Source: CAYVTV01 sp964526475
GTDB taxonomy: Bacteria; Bacteroidota; Bacteroidia; Bacteroidales; GCA-2748055
Length of the DNA stretch: 64,000 bases
NCBI GenBank assembly: GCA_964526475.1
Contig: CAZGKF010000002.1
Span: 1-64,000 of the forward strand
Direction: 5' to 3'
Position 1 is the first letter of the stretch. Each line of letters begins with the position of its first letter. Under the pieces are notes generated by a model. That model was given only the letters and a program-made list of their open reading frames with translations, searched no databases and had not been told where the DNA came from. This document shows positions 1-7,855 of the stretch, in pieces. The translations under genes and the position numbers were made by a program.

Positions 1-397
1 GTTTTTTGGAATTTTTGCCAAATAATACAAGAATATTAGATGTAAGGTACTAAATGACCAGGAAATATTTCTTTTAACCTTCAGAAAAAATTGAACAGAA
101 AATCTATGTGCAGCGGAGGTTCACGTATTATGCGAACCTGAGGCTTTCAGGCCAGTGAAAGAACACTGGGCACAGGGCACAGGGCATGGAGCAGACTATG
201 TTGTAGAGCTAAGGGTTAATAGTGAACCGGTACTATTTCGCACTATAGCCGATGGTATTCGGTGAGTCAGATATAAGCTGGCCTTAAGGCCGGAGATGCA
301 TAACTAAGCTTGGGCTAAATTCCGGTTTGTTGCGCTGAAAACAGCAGAACTTATATAAACCGCTTGTGCGGAATAATGACATGTTACCGTTTAGCAT
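1..397. other. Gene-free left flank with small palindromes
   Basis: I see no convincing coding sequence here. The stretch holds several short inverted repeats: AGGTTC/GAACCT around 117-140, the 12-bp palindrome GGCCTTAAGGCC around 282-293, and CCGC/GCGG around 360-371. It also has a 7-bp direct repeat GGGCACA (two copies plus GGGCATG, 168-188). It resembles the debris that accompanies the REP-like units just downstream. No known RNA family could be recognised by eye. Confidence 0.4.
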
Positions 398-606
398 CAC
401 AACCCGGAGGGTTAAAAATGGAATAGCCCGGGGATTTTGTGAACAGGAATGTTGCGGGATTTTCCCTTAAACCCACAACCTAATTTAAAAGCCTCAGCCA
501 CACAACCCGGAGGGTTGAAATTAGAATAGCCCGGGGCGCTTGTGCCCCGGGTTAACTGCATCGATATCCACGCAACCCCGGATAGGGGTTGAAATATCCG
601 TGGATG
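398..606. repeat. Cluster of three REP-like palindromic units
   Basis: Two near-identical units (398-433 and 501-536) share CACAACCCGGAGGGTT followed by AT-rich bases and AATAGCCCGGGG. The second continues into a 7-bp hairpin CCCGGGG-N8-CCCCGGG (530-551). A third unit has CAACCCC-GGATA-GGGGTTG nested inside an outer ATCCACG/CGTGGAT stem (about 566-606). The related element at 61249-61340 shows that this is a dispersed family. Short GC-rich palindromes of this look are common between genes in Bacteroidota; their function is unknown. A minus-strand reading frame across the cluster is a by-product of the repeat and not a gene. Confidence 0.7.
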
Positions 607-737
607 TGATAGTTCAACCCTTCCAGGCATTGCCGTCAACTTAAGAAGATTGTTTAAGATATGTTTATTGCTTAGAAAGTGGAGATTACCCGAAGAGTTT
701 AATCGAGCGAATAAAATTTTCCCGCTCACTTTTTCAC

Positions 738-745
738 TATATTTG
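738..745 (+). promoter_or_regulatory. Bacteroidetes -7 promoter element for ychF
   Basis: TATATTTG matches the TAnnTTTG consensus of the Bacteroidetes primary sigma factor. Transcription would begin near 752, about 20 nt before the ATG at 773. This supports that start over any in-frame codon further upstream. No good -33 TTG was found. Confidence 0.55.
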
Positions 746-772
746 TATTCAAAAAAATCAATAATTTCAAAG

Positions 773-1870
773 ATGGGTCTTCAATGCGGGATAACAGGAC
801 TGACAAATTCGGGTAAAACAACTCTTTTTAATTGTCTTTCCGGTACCAGAGCTGAAACGGGGAAATATGCATTCAGCTCAAACAAATCTAATTTAGGGGT
901 TATAAATGTGCCGGATGCGCGGCTGTATCAAATTGCTGAACTGGTTAAACCACAGCGAATCGTTCCTGCCGTAATGGAAATTGTAGATATACCCGGGCTT
1001 ACAAAAGGGTCTAACAAAGGTGAAGGAGTCGGGAACAGGTTTCTTGCAGATATCCGCAATACAGATGCACTGATACATGTACTGAGGTGTTTTGATGATG
1101 AGAACCTGCCCCATATTGACGGGTCTGTTGACCCTGTGCGGGATAAAGAAACCGTTGACTTTGAATTGCAGGTGAAAGACCTTGAATCAGTGGAGAAGAA
1201 AATCCAAAAACTGGAGAAAGCTGCAAAAGTGGGCGACAAAGACGCAAAACATGGCGTGGAAGTCCTTAATATATACAGGGAACACCTGGGATCTTTTGGC
1301 ACGGCAAGGACAGCCCCCGTAGAAGAACGCGACAGGAAATATATTGATGATCTCTTTCTCCTGACAAGCAAACCTGTGCTTTACGTTTGTAATGTTGATG
1401 AAGCCTCCGCTGTAAATGGTAATATGTATGTTGAAGCATTGAAAAATGCCGTTGAAAATGAAAATGCTGAAGTGCTTGTTATTGCCGCAGCTCTGGAAGC
1501 AGAAATAGCAGAACTTGAGGATGAAAACGACAGAATGATCTTTCTTCAGGATGCCGGACTTAATGAGCCGGGGGTAAATAAACTCGTATTCTCCGCATAC
1601 TCCCTTCTTAACCTGCAATCGTTCTTTACAGAAGGGCCTAAAGAAGTACGCGCCTGGACAATAAAAAAAGGAATGACTGCTCAGCAGGCAGCAGGAGTTA
1701 TCCATTCCGATCTGGAACGGGGATTTATCAGGGCTGAAGTTATCAGATATGAAGACTTCATAAGGTTTGGGAATGAACATGCATGCAGGGAAGCAGGGAA
1801 ACTCTCTGTTGAGGGGAAAAATTATATCGTTAATGACGGCGATCTGCTGCATATCCGGTTTAATGTGTAA
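773..1870 (+). CDS. ychF: YchF/Obg-family redox-regulated ATPase
   Basis: This is the conserved ribosome-associated P-loop NTPase YchF, which in characterised bacteria prefers ATP to GTP and acts in translation and stress responses. The 365-residue product has the usual family length. It shows a P-loop (GLTNSGKTTLFN) near the N-terminus, the G3 motif DIPGL, and NVDE in place of the GTPase NKxD, the change linked to ATP preference. A C-terminal TGS domain ends the protein. The reading frame is open up to 650, but the ATG at 773 matches homologues, begins MGLQCGITGL, and lies just after a -7 promoter element. It looks monocistronic. Confidence 0.95.
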   Translation: MGLQCGITGLTNSGKTTLFNCLSGTRAETGKYAFSSNKSNLGVINVPDARLYQIAELVKPQRIVPAVMEIVDIPGLTKGSNKGEGVGNRFLADIRNTDALIHVLRCFDDENLPHIDGSVDPVRDKETVDFELQVKDLESVEKKIQKLEKAAKVGDKDAKHGVEVLNIYREHLGSFGTARTAPVEERDRKYIDDLFLLTSKPVLYVCNVDEASAVNGNMYVEALKNAVENENAEVLVIAAALEAEIAELEDENDRMIFLQDAGLNEPGVNKLVFSAYSLLNLQSFFTEGPKEVRAWTIKKGMTAQQAAGVIHSDLERGFIRAEVIRYEDFIRFGNEHACREAGKLSVEGKNYIVNDGDLLHIRFNV

Positions 1871-2000
1871 AAGGTATTTACCACCAGTTTAAAGGAATAC
1901 AAAACAGTGTTTTTTTTGTGTTTAAATATCGTTCATTCGCATCATAATAAGGATCTGATTTATCCATAATAAAAAATATCTCCCGGTCACTATCAATCAC

Positions 2001-3779
2001 ATGAAAAGCAGAGTTTATATATCTCCTTCCCTGACAAAATCAATCCAAAAATTATTATGTGAACTTAAAAACTGTCTTCATATTTTCCTGCCGGCCCTTT
2101 CCCTTGCAATGCTTCACTTTCCAAACCTGACGGCCCAGCCAGGCATAAACGAATTGCAGACTGCCCGTATCGACTCGGTATTAAAGGAACGGGGAGAGGC
2201 CTATATTGCCATTCCGCCCGACAGAAAAAAAACAGGACTTTTACTTGCCAGACATCTCAGTTTTGATGTTTTGCGGAATGATACCGTTTACTACTATGTT
2301 TCTTCCAGGGATACTACCATCCTTTTCTCTTCAGGAGCGGGATTTATTGTCTTACCGGCTCCGTCAATGAGAAATACTCTTAAAATGGCCTCTTCGATCC
2401 CTGAAGTACTCGCAGGACTTGCTTACCCAAGTTACTCCCAGTATCTTGACATAATGAAAACCTTCAGCGAAAATTATCCGTCTATGCTGACTATCGATAC
2501 TATTGGATATTCGATAAACAACAAACTTATACTGGCTGCCAGGATACATACTAATATGCCGGATAATGAAAAAAAACCTTACGTTTTTCTGAGTTCCACG
2601 ATGCACGGGGATGAGCCTCCCGGCTATGTTGTTCTTCTCATGCTTATAAACAGACTTATGGAAGAATACGGGAACTCTGAAAATATCAGGAATATCCTCG
2701 ACAATCTTATCCTTATCATCAACCCGCTTGCAAACCCCGATGGCACTTATTTTCAGAGCGACAACGAGGTATTTGGTTCCAAAAGATTCAACCTCAATAA
2801 TGTTGACCTGAACCGCAATTTCCCTGATCCGGTTATGGGAGAGTTCCCTTATGGAACGCCAAGGCAAGCTGAAAATATTGCGATGATAAATTATATGAAT
2901 ACGTACCGCCCTGCACTGTCAATGAATTTACACTCAGGGGCTGAAGTGGTAAACTATCCATGGGACTCAAAATATGATCTTCACCCCGATAACAATTGGT
3001 TCAGGTTCGTTTCACAGGAATATGCAGATACAGCAGGTGCCGGCTTTCCTCAATACATGAGCCGGTTCCCGGGGGGGATTACCAACGGGGCAGCCTGGTA
3101 TATTGTTTATGGGGGACGACAGGATTATGTAACAGCTTTCCTTCAGGGTCGCGAGCTTACCCTGGAAATGTCGGAAGAAAAAATTCCTCCCGCTTCAGGA
3201 TTGCTGTTTCTATGGGAGAGAAACTATAAATCTCTTATTAATTATATACGTCAATCCCAATTTGGTATTCATGGAACTATCACCGATCATGAAAATGGAA
3301 AGCCCCTGAGAGCACGAATAAATCTCTCCGGCCATGATGCCCTGAATTCATATGTTTATTCCGACAGTTTATCAGGAACATTTCACAGATTTGTGAAAGC
3401 AGGGAGCTACAGACTTATTGCCGAAAAACAGGGATATTACAGTAAACTTGCCGAACTGAACATCGGTGATTACGAAAGAGCAGAGTTAATGCTGAAACTT
3501 AAAAAGAAAGAAGTGTCCTCAGACGCAGGTGAAATTACTCTTTACCCCAATCCATTCAGAAATGAACTCAGAATTGACTTTTTTTCAGAAACAGATGGCT
3601 ATGCTAAAGCAGAAGTTTATTCACTTACTGGTCAACTTGTACATTCTACCCGGCACGAGGCTATTGAGGGAGATAATATTATCTTTCTGACGGATATACC
3701 GGTGGGGATATATATCCTTAAACTGATAACTCCCGAAAAGGAATTTGTAAAAAGGATCATCTGCTTACCCTTAAATTGA
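2001..3779 (+). CDS. Secreted M14 zinc carboxypeptidase with T9SS sorting domain
   Basis: A 592-residue exported metallocarboxypeptidase. The N-terminus has an unusually long basic region followed by a hydrophobic core (about 28-40) and probable cleavage near LTA-QPG. The M14 domain carries zinc ligands H202 and E205 (STMHGDE) and H311, the substrate-binding DLNRNF (269-274), NGAAWY (362-367) and catalytic E389. A transthyretin-like carboxypeptidase regulatory domain follows at about 415-495. The last 80 residues form a type A T9SS sorting domain, beginning ITLYPNPF and ending with a lysine/arginine-rich strand. It is probably a cell-surface or released enzyme that trims C-terminal residues of peptides. 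Start choice within the long N-region is uncertain. Confidence 0.9.
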   Translation: MKSRVYISPSLTKSIQKLLCELKNCLHIFLPALSLAMLHFPNLTAQPGINELQTARIDSVLKERGEAYIAIPPDRKKTGLLLARHLSFDVLRNDTVYYYVSSRDTTILFSSGAGFIVLPAPSMRNTLKMASSIPEVLAGLAYPSYSQYLDIMKTFSENYPSMLTIDTIGYSINNKLILAARIHTNMPDNEKKPYVFLSSTMHGDEPPGYVVLLMLINRLMEEYGNSENIRNILDNLILIINPLANPDGTYFQSDNEVFGSKRFNLNNVDLNRNFPDPVMGEFPYGTPRQAENIAMINYMNTYRPALSMNLHSGAEVVNYPWDSKYDLHPDNNWFRFVSQEYADTAGAGFPQYMSRFPGGITNGAAWYIVYGGRQDYVTAFLQGRELTLEMSEEKIPPASGLLFLWERNYKSLINYIRQSQFGIHGTITDHENGKPLRARINLSGHDALNSYVYSDSLSGTFHRFVKAGSYRLIAEKQGYYSKLAELNIGDYERAELMLKLKKKEVSSDAGEITLYPNPFRNELRIDFFSETDGYAKAEVYSLTGQLVHSTRHEAIEGDNIIFLTDIPVGIYILKLITPEKEFVKRIICLPLN

Positions 3780-3819
3780 AATTCCTGATAATTTAACATA
3801 AATATTTCCCTAATCAGAT

Positions 3820-3863
3820 TATATTTGTGCCTTATCCGAAGTTAAGAATTACCATTTAACTTC
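3820..3863 (+). promoter_or_regulatory. Promoter and leader hairpin before the PafA-like gene
   Basis: TATATTTG at 3820-3827 is a good -7 element, giving a leader of about 100 nt. Immediately inside the predicted leader lies a perfect 8-bp inverted repeat, GAAGTTAA (3838-3845) and TTAACTTC (3856-3863), followed by a run of A. It may be an operator or an RNA hairpin; no regulator can be named. Confidence 0.45.
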
Positions 3864-3937
3864 AAAAAAGCTATTTTATATCCTTCCCGTACAGGTGAAT
3901 GTGATGTTTTTCTTTAAATCTTTAGATCTTATTCGGC

Positions 3938-5575
3938 ATGAAGAATGTTTTATTTTATTTATTACTTCTTACAATAGTATTTAACTCATTTTCACAGGAC
4001 AGGAATATACCGCCAGAGCAGCCTAAACTGGTTGTAGGAATTATTATCTCTGAAATGAGATATGATTATATCAACCGTTACCGGGATAACTTCAGCGAAA
4101 ATGGTTTTAAGAAACTCATAGCCACAGGGACCTCTTTTAAAAATGCGCACCATGATTATCTTATTGCTGAATCCGGAGCCGGTTACGCCACACTCGCAAC
4201 GGGAGCTTATCCTGAAGTACACGGTATTGTTTCAAATTACTGGTTTGAGAGGTTGAAAAACAGAGTGAAATACTGTATTAATGATGACAGAGTTAATACT
4301 ATTGGAGGAAGTTACGAATCCGGCAGGTATTCTCCCTCCGATATGCTTGCTATAACAGTATCCGACCAGTTGAAGGTTTCAAATGGTTTCAGATCGAAAG
4401 TCATCTCCATTTCCCTCGATCCTGTCGCCTCGGTTTTTTCCGGAGGCCATTCCGCAAATGCTGCTTATTGGTATGATGATACTAACGGGAAATGGATAAG
4501 CAGTTCATTTTATTGCGACAGCCTGCCCGACTGGTTGAACGATTTTAACGAAAAAGACATTGCAGGTACATACCTCTCCCGTAAATGGGAAACACTTCTG
4601 CCTGAAGAAAAATATACATCCGGAAATAATAACAACAAGCTGCCGGACAAGGGATTTCCCGGGAAAAACACTTTTCCCTATAATCTCGAACAGATAAGCA
4701 TACCTAAAAGGAAACAGCGTGATTATTCCATACTGAAATATACTCCATTTGGAAACACATATACAAAAGATCTTGCTGTTTCTGCAATAATTAACGAAGA
4801 ACTTGGACAAAATGAAAATACCGACTGGCTTACTGTAAGCTTTTCTGCCTCATCATATATAGGCAGAAATTTTATATCATGGTCAATGGAAATGGAAGAT
4901 ACTTACCTGAGACTTGATCAGGATATTGCTCATTTTATTTCTTTTCTTGACGAGCATATCGGTTTGAAAAATATACTTATTTACCTTACCGCCGAAAATG
5001 CTATCGCAAACGAACCCACATACATGAAGGAACACCGGTTACCGTCGGGTTACTTTAATTACAATAGTGCTCTTTCCCTCCTCAGAACTTATCTCAATGT
5101 AATTTACGGAAGTGGTGACTGGATAAAATTCTATTACTCGCAACAAATATTTCTTAATAATGATCTTATAGAGGATTCACGAATTTCACCGGAGGAATTT
5201 CAGAACCGTGTAGCCCGTTTTATGGTTCAATTTGAGGGAGTATCCAGTGTGCTGACTTCCGAAAATCTCATGAAGAACAACTATACCCACGGAATCTTTG
5301 AAAAGATGCAGAAAAACTATAATCAGAAAAGGTCTGGTGACATTCTGCTTGGACTATCGCCAGGATGGGTTGAAAGGGGGACGGACCGTGATGCGGCGTC
5401 TGCTTTCCGTTACGACTCACATGTTCCTCTTATTTTCTACGGTTGGAAAACCGGAAGACAAGTTGTTTCAAGAAATATTTCAGTTACAGGTATCGCTCCC
5501 ACCCTGTCGCTTCTGCTCAATATTTCCCGGCCGGTAAGTTCTCAGGGAGAAGTGATACCCGAACTTGAATATTAA
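3938..5575 (+). CDS. PafA-like alkaline phosphatase homologue, probably inactive
   Basis: A 545-residue exported protein (signal peptide about 1-20, cleaved near SFSQ) of the alkaline phosphatase/phosphodiesterase superfamily. It is collinear with the Bacteroidota phosphatase PafA, including EDTYLRLD (320-327) and YDSHVPLIFYGW (492-503). Compared with PafA the active site is degraded. The first metal-ligand Asp is E39, the nucleophile Thr is S79, the Asp/His pair of the TDxxGH motif is S306/R310, and the Asp-His of TADH is E353-N354; only the last His (H495) is kept. The frame is intact and codon use is normal, so it is not a decaying pseudogene. It may bind a ligand or have shifted chemistry. 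A substituted but active enzyme cannot be excluded. Confidence 0.8.
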   Translation: MKNVLFYLLLLTIVFNSFSQDRNIPPEQPKLVVGIIISEMRYDYINRYRDNFSENGFKKLIATGTSFKNAHHDYLIAESGAGYATLATGAYPEVHGIVSNYWFERLKNRVKYCINDDRVNTIGGSYESGRYSPSDMLAITVSDQLKVSNGFRSKVISISLDPVASVFSGGHSANAAYWYDDTNGKWISSSFYCDSLPDWLNDFNEKDIAGTYLSRKWETLLPEEKYTSGNNNNKLPDKGFPGKNTFPYNLEQISIPKRKQRDYSILKYTPFGNTYTKDLAVSAIINEELGQNENTDWLTVSFSASSYIGRNFISWSMEMEDTYLRLDQDIAHFISFLDEHIGLKNILIYLTAENAIANEPTYMKEHRLPSGYFNYNSALSLLRTYLNVIYGSGDWIKFYYSQQIFLNNDLIEDSRISPEEFQNRVARFMVQFEGVSSVLTSENLMKNNYTHGIFEKMQKNYNQKRSGDILLGLSPGWVERGTDRDAASAFRYDSHVPLIFYGWKTGRQVVSRNISVTGIAPTLSLLLNISRPVSSQGEVIPELEY

Positions 5576-5628
5576 AACAAAAAATCAATTTATTAACAGT
5601 ATATTTAATAGCATAAAAAACTATAAAT

Positions 5629-5895
5629 ATGACCCGGGTACTTTCACAAATAGTTCTTCTATGTATTATCAGCGCGATTTTCTCATTTTCACAGGCACAG
5701 AAAAGATACTGGATTTTTTTCACGGATAAAGATAATGTGGAATTCGACCCATATTCCCATTTTGATGAAAGAACTATTCAAAAACGCATTAATACCGGAT
5801 TATCGCTGATTGATTTTTCTGACCTTCCGGTCAGAGATGATTATATTGAGGAACTTAAAAGCTATGTAAAAAGATCACGGGCAGCTGTCAGTTGA
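5629..5895 (+). pseudogene. 5' stump of a secreted S8 (subtilisin-like) protease gene
   Basis: The first 80 or so residues carry a signal peptide and the start of the Bacteroidota S8 protease family, recognisable from KRYWIFFTDKD followed by FDERTIQKRI and LPVRDDYIEEL. Catalytic Asp, His and Ser regions are all missing. The frame ends inside the 3' end of the convergent pcrB gene (5862 onward), so the last dozen residues are antisense to pcrB. The usual length is several hundred residues. The simplest reading is a deletion that removed the 3' part of the protease gene up to the pcrB stop codon. An assembly join is the alternative. Confidence 0.75.
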
Positions 5896-6596
5896 TAAAT
5901 AACTGAAGGATCGTCCTCCGTAGCATTGCCGGCAACAACAATATCGGCACCAGCACGGTATATCTCCACAGCTTCGTCTTTGGACCGTATTCCTCCTCCA
6001 ACTATAAGAGGAAGGTTTATGTTCTTCCTCACTTCCCTTATTACCTGTAATCCCACTGTATGAGTAGCACCACTGCCGGCTTCAAGATAAATGGCTTTTA
6101 ATCCCAGGAGTTCACCTGCCATTGCTGTTGCAACAATAATTTCAGGTTTATCAGCAGGTATGGGGGTTGTATTACTCATATACTGAACCGAAGTTATCCT
6201 TCCGTTTTCAATGAGAATATAACCAACCGGTATTGTACTGATCCCTGATAATTTTATTGCAGGTGCTGCCAGCACCTGATGTCCGATAAGAAATTCTGGA
6301 TTCCTTCCTGAGATAAGGGAAATAAATAATAATCCATCCGCTTTATCACTTATCTGAAGAGCATTACCGGGAAAGATCACCACAGGAAGGGAGGAATTCT
6401 CTTTCAGAAATAATATTGTTTCCTCAAAAGAAGAAAAAACAATACTTCCTCCTACAAGAAAAAAATCGATTTTTGCTTTTAAGGAATGATGGATAATATT
6501 GCTGAGATCCTTTTGCTTATTTCTGTCAGGATCGACAAGTACAGCCAGTAATCTGCCATTATTACGACTATTTAATATTTTTTCGGTTATATTCAT
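5862..6596 (-). CDS. pcrB: Geranylgeranylglyceryl/heptaprenylglyceryl phosphate synthase family protein
   Basis: A TIM-barrel prenyltransferase of the GGGPS/PcrB family, which joins sn-glycerol-1-phosphate to a polyprenyl diphosphate to make an ether-lipid precursor. Visible features are LAVLVDPDR near the N-terminus, FFLVGGS, the substrate-binding YLEAGSGA, and the C-terminal phosphate-binding PLIVGGGIRS and AGADIVVAGNA. The ATG at 6596 overlaps the stop of the upstream gene as TAATG and gives 244 residues, the family length; an upstream GTG at 6611 is less likely. It is the last gene of the ssb-gldE-gldD operon. Bacteroidota commonly carry this archaeal-like enzyme; its exact prenyl donor cannot be read from sequence. 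Confidence 0.9.
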   Translation of the reverse strand: MNITEKILNSRNNGRLLAVLVDPDRNKQKDLSNIIHHSLKAKIDFFLVGGSIVFSSFEETILFLKENSSLPVVIFPGNALQISDKADGLLFISLISGRNPEFLIGHQVLAAPAIKLSGISTIPVGYILIENGRITSVQYMSNTTPIPADKPEIIVATAMAGELLGLKAIYLEAGSGATHTVGLQVIREVRKNINLPLIVGGGIRSKDEAVEIYRAGADIVVAGNATEDDPSVIYQLTAARDLFT

Positions 6597-7225
6597 TATT
6601 TGCATGTCCACACGATAGCGTAATCATCCATCCTCTCATATCTCAGACGAAAATCCTCTGCTCCTTTCAGGTTAATTACCCTTCCCTTTATCCGGCCTTT
6701 TTCACCGGGATGAAAAGGGGAAATAGTAAGGTTCTCTCTGAAATTAATATCCTGCTTGTCACATATTTTGTATAAAGCTTCTTTGGCGCACCAGTGCAGG
6801 TATAAATGATATCTGCTGAGCGCCGGATCTTCTGTTATGATCTCCTGGCTGTTGATAAACCTAAAGCTTAAAGAACTGATTTTATGAGACATATATTCCA
6901 AATCTATCCCAACCTTTTTGTTTCTGCTCATAAGAATGGATGTAAGCCTGTTGGAATGAGAGATACTAATGTTAAATGAATTCTCTTTAAGGAAAGGTTT
7001 TCGCATTTCATTATAAACGATACGTGATTCCTTCCCTGTCAGTTCACAAATAAGATTTCTAACACTGAGCCATTCCAGTTTTCTATTGTAATTCCTGAAA
7101 TTATTCAGCACTTCAATCTCTTCCTCACAAAGTCTGAGTTTTGAATACAGGGTATCATAATCCTCTGTTATTTCCCATATTCCCAGAAGATACCCATTTT
7201 CCTCTCTTCTAATAATAAGTCCCAT
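6596..7225 (-). CDS. 4'-phosphopantetheinyl transferase superfamily protein
   Basis: A 209-residue Sfp-type enzyme that moves the phosphopantetheine arm of coenzyme A onto carrier proteins. The family motifs are present: NISISHS near residue 86, KVGIDLE (Mg-binding Asp and Glu) and WCAKEALYK. It lies 18 nt after gldD and overlaps pcrB by one base (TAATG), so the two are probably translationally coupled. Its carrier-protein partner is not in this window, and whether it serves primary fatty-acid ACP or a secondary pathway cannot be told. Confidence 0.88.
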   Translation of the reverse strand: MGLIIRREENGYLLGIWEITEDYDTLYSKLRLCEEEIEVLNNFRNYNRKLEWLSVRNLICELTGKESRIVYNEMRKPFLKENSFNISISHSNRLTSILMSRNKKVGIDLEYMSHKISSLSFRFINSQEIITEDPALSRYHLYLHWCAKEALYKICDKQDINFRENLTISPFHPGEKGRIKGRVINLKGAEDFRLRYERMDDYAIVWTCK

Positions 7226-7243
7226 TATACGCCAAAGATAAAA

Positions 7244-7840
7244 TTAATTTCTGAACTCATCAGTTACATATTTCCACTGAAAGGTATTGATTAAATGAAT
7301 TATATCTTCACGGACAAAATTAATAACAGGTGCCAGAGAATCTTTATCAGGTTGAGTATTGAAATATAAGGAACCTCTGACAAAATGCCTGATGCTATCA
7401 GTAAGAAAGAACTGAACTGAAGAAGCTGTATTTCCTTTTAAATCGTATATTATACCATATACTTCCTTTTCGGGCTTGCTAACCCGGGTTTCAGGAATTT
7501 GCTCTGCTTTTACCGTATGTTTGTAAACAAAATTGCGGCTGTCTTCAACATAAGCGTTGAGGTTTCCATTAATTTTTTTATAACTGATGTAAACGGTTCC
7601 GTTAAGGGAAGGAAATTCAATATTCATCCAATATAATTCAGAGCCGGGACTTCTGTCAGGGACAATTTTCGCATATTCAGGATACTCGAAAAGGTAAGGT
7701 TCAATCGAGTCATGCAGTACATATAGTTTCTGCGGGAAATCAATTCTGGGGTATCCCCTGGGCTTTGGAGTATATTTTTCCCTGCAGGAAAAAAAAAGAA
7801 AAGATGTGATTATTATCAGATAAAGATAGTTCCGCCTCAT
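7244..7840 (-). CDS. gldD: Gliding motility lipoprotein GldD
   Basis: A 198-residue lipoprotein with a short signal and lipobox ending at Cys19 (FLFFSC). The mature N-terminus KPRGYPRIDFPQK and the overall length fit GldD, a protein needed for gliding and T9SS function in Flavobacterium johnsoniae. Its place directly after gldE and close to ssb is the conserved Bacteroidota order. Many non-gliding Bacteroidales keep gldD, so it does not by itself prove motility. Confidence 0.9.
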   Translation of the reverse strand: MRRNYLYLIIITSFLFFSCREKYTPKPRGYPRIDFPQKLYVLHDSIEPYLFEYPEYAKIVPDRSPGSELYWMNIEFPSLNGTVYISYKKINGNLNAYVEDSRNFVYKHTVKAEQIPETRVSKPEKEVYGIIYDLKGNTASSVQFFLTDSIRHFVRGSLYFNTQPDKDSLAPVINFVREDIIHLINTFQWKYVTDEFRN

Positions 7841-7855
7841 AAAATTTCCTCATCC

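Noticed and set aside
1..397. A structured RNA gene (tmRNA, RNase P RNA, SRP RNA)
   Set aside because: Several hairpins exist but none of the conserved sequence cores of these RNAs could be found.
412..729. A 105-codon minus-strand open frame upstream of ychF
   Set aside because: It runs across the REP-like units and the ychF promoter; its translation follows the repeat and has no family resemblance.
1878..2000. A 40-codon minus-strand open stretch between ychF and the M14 gene
   Set aside because: It looks mildly coding-like but has no recognisable motif, and comparable open stretches arise by chance elsewhere (for example 47500-47610).
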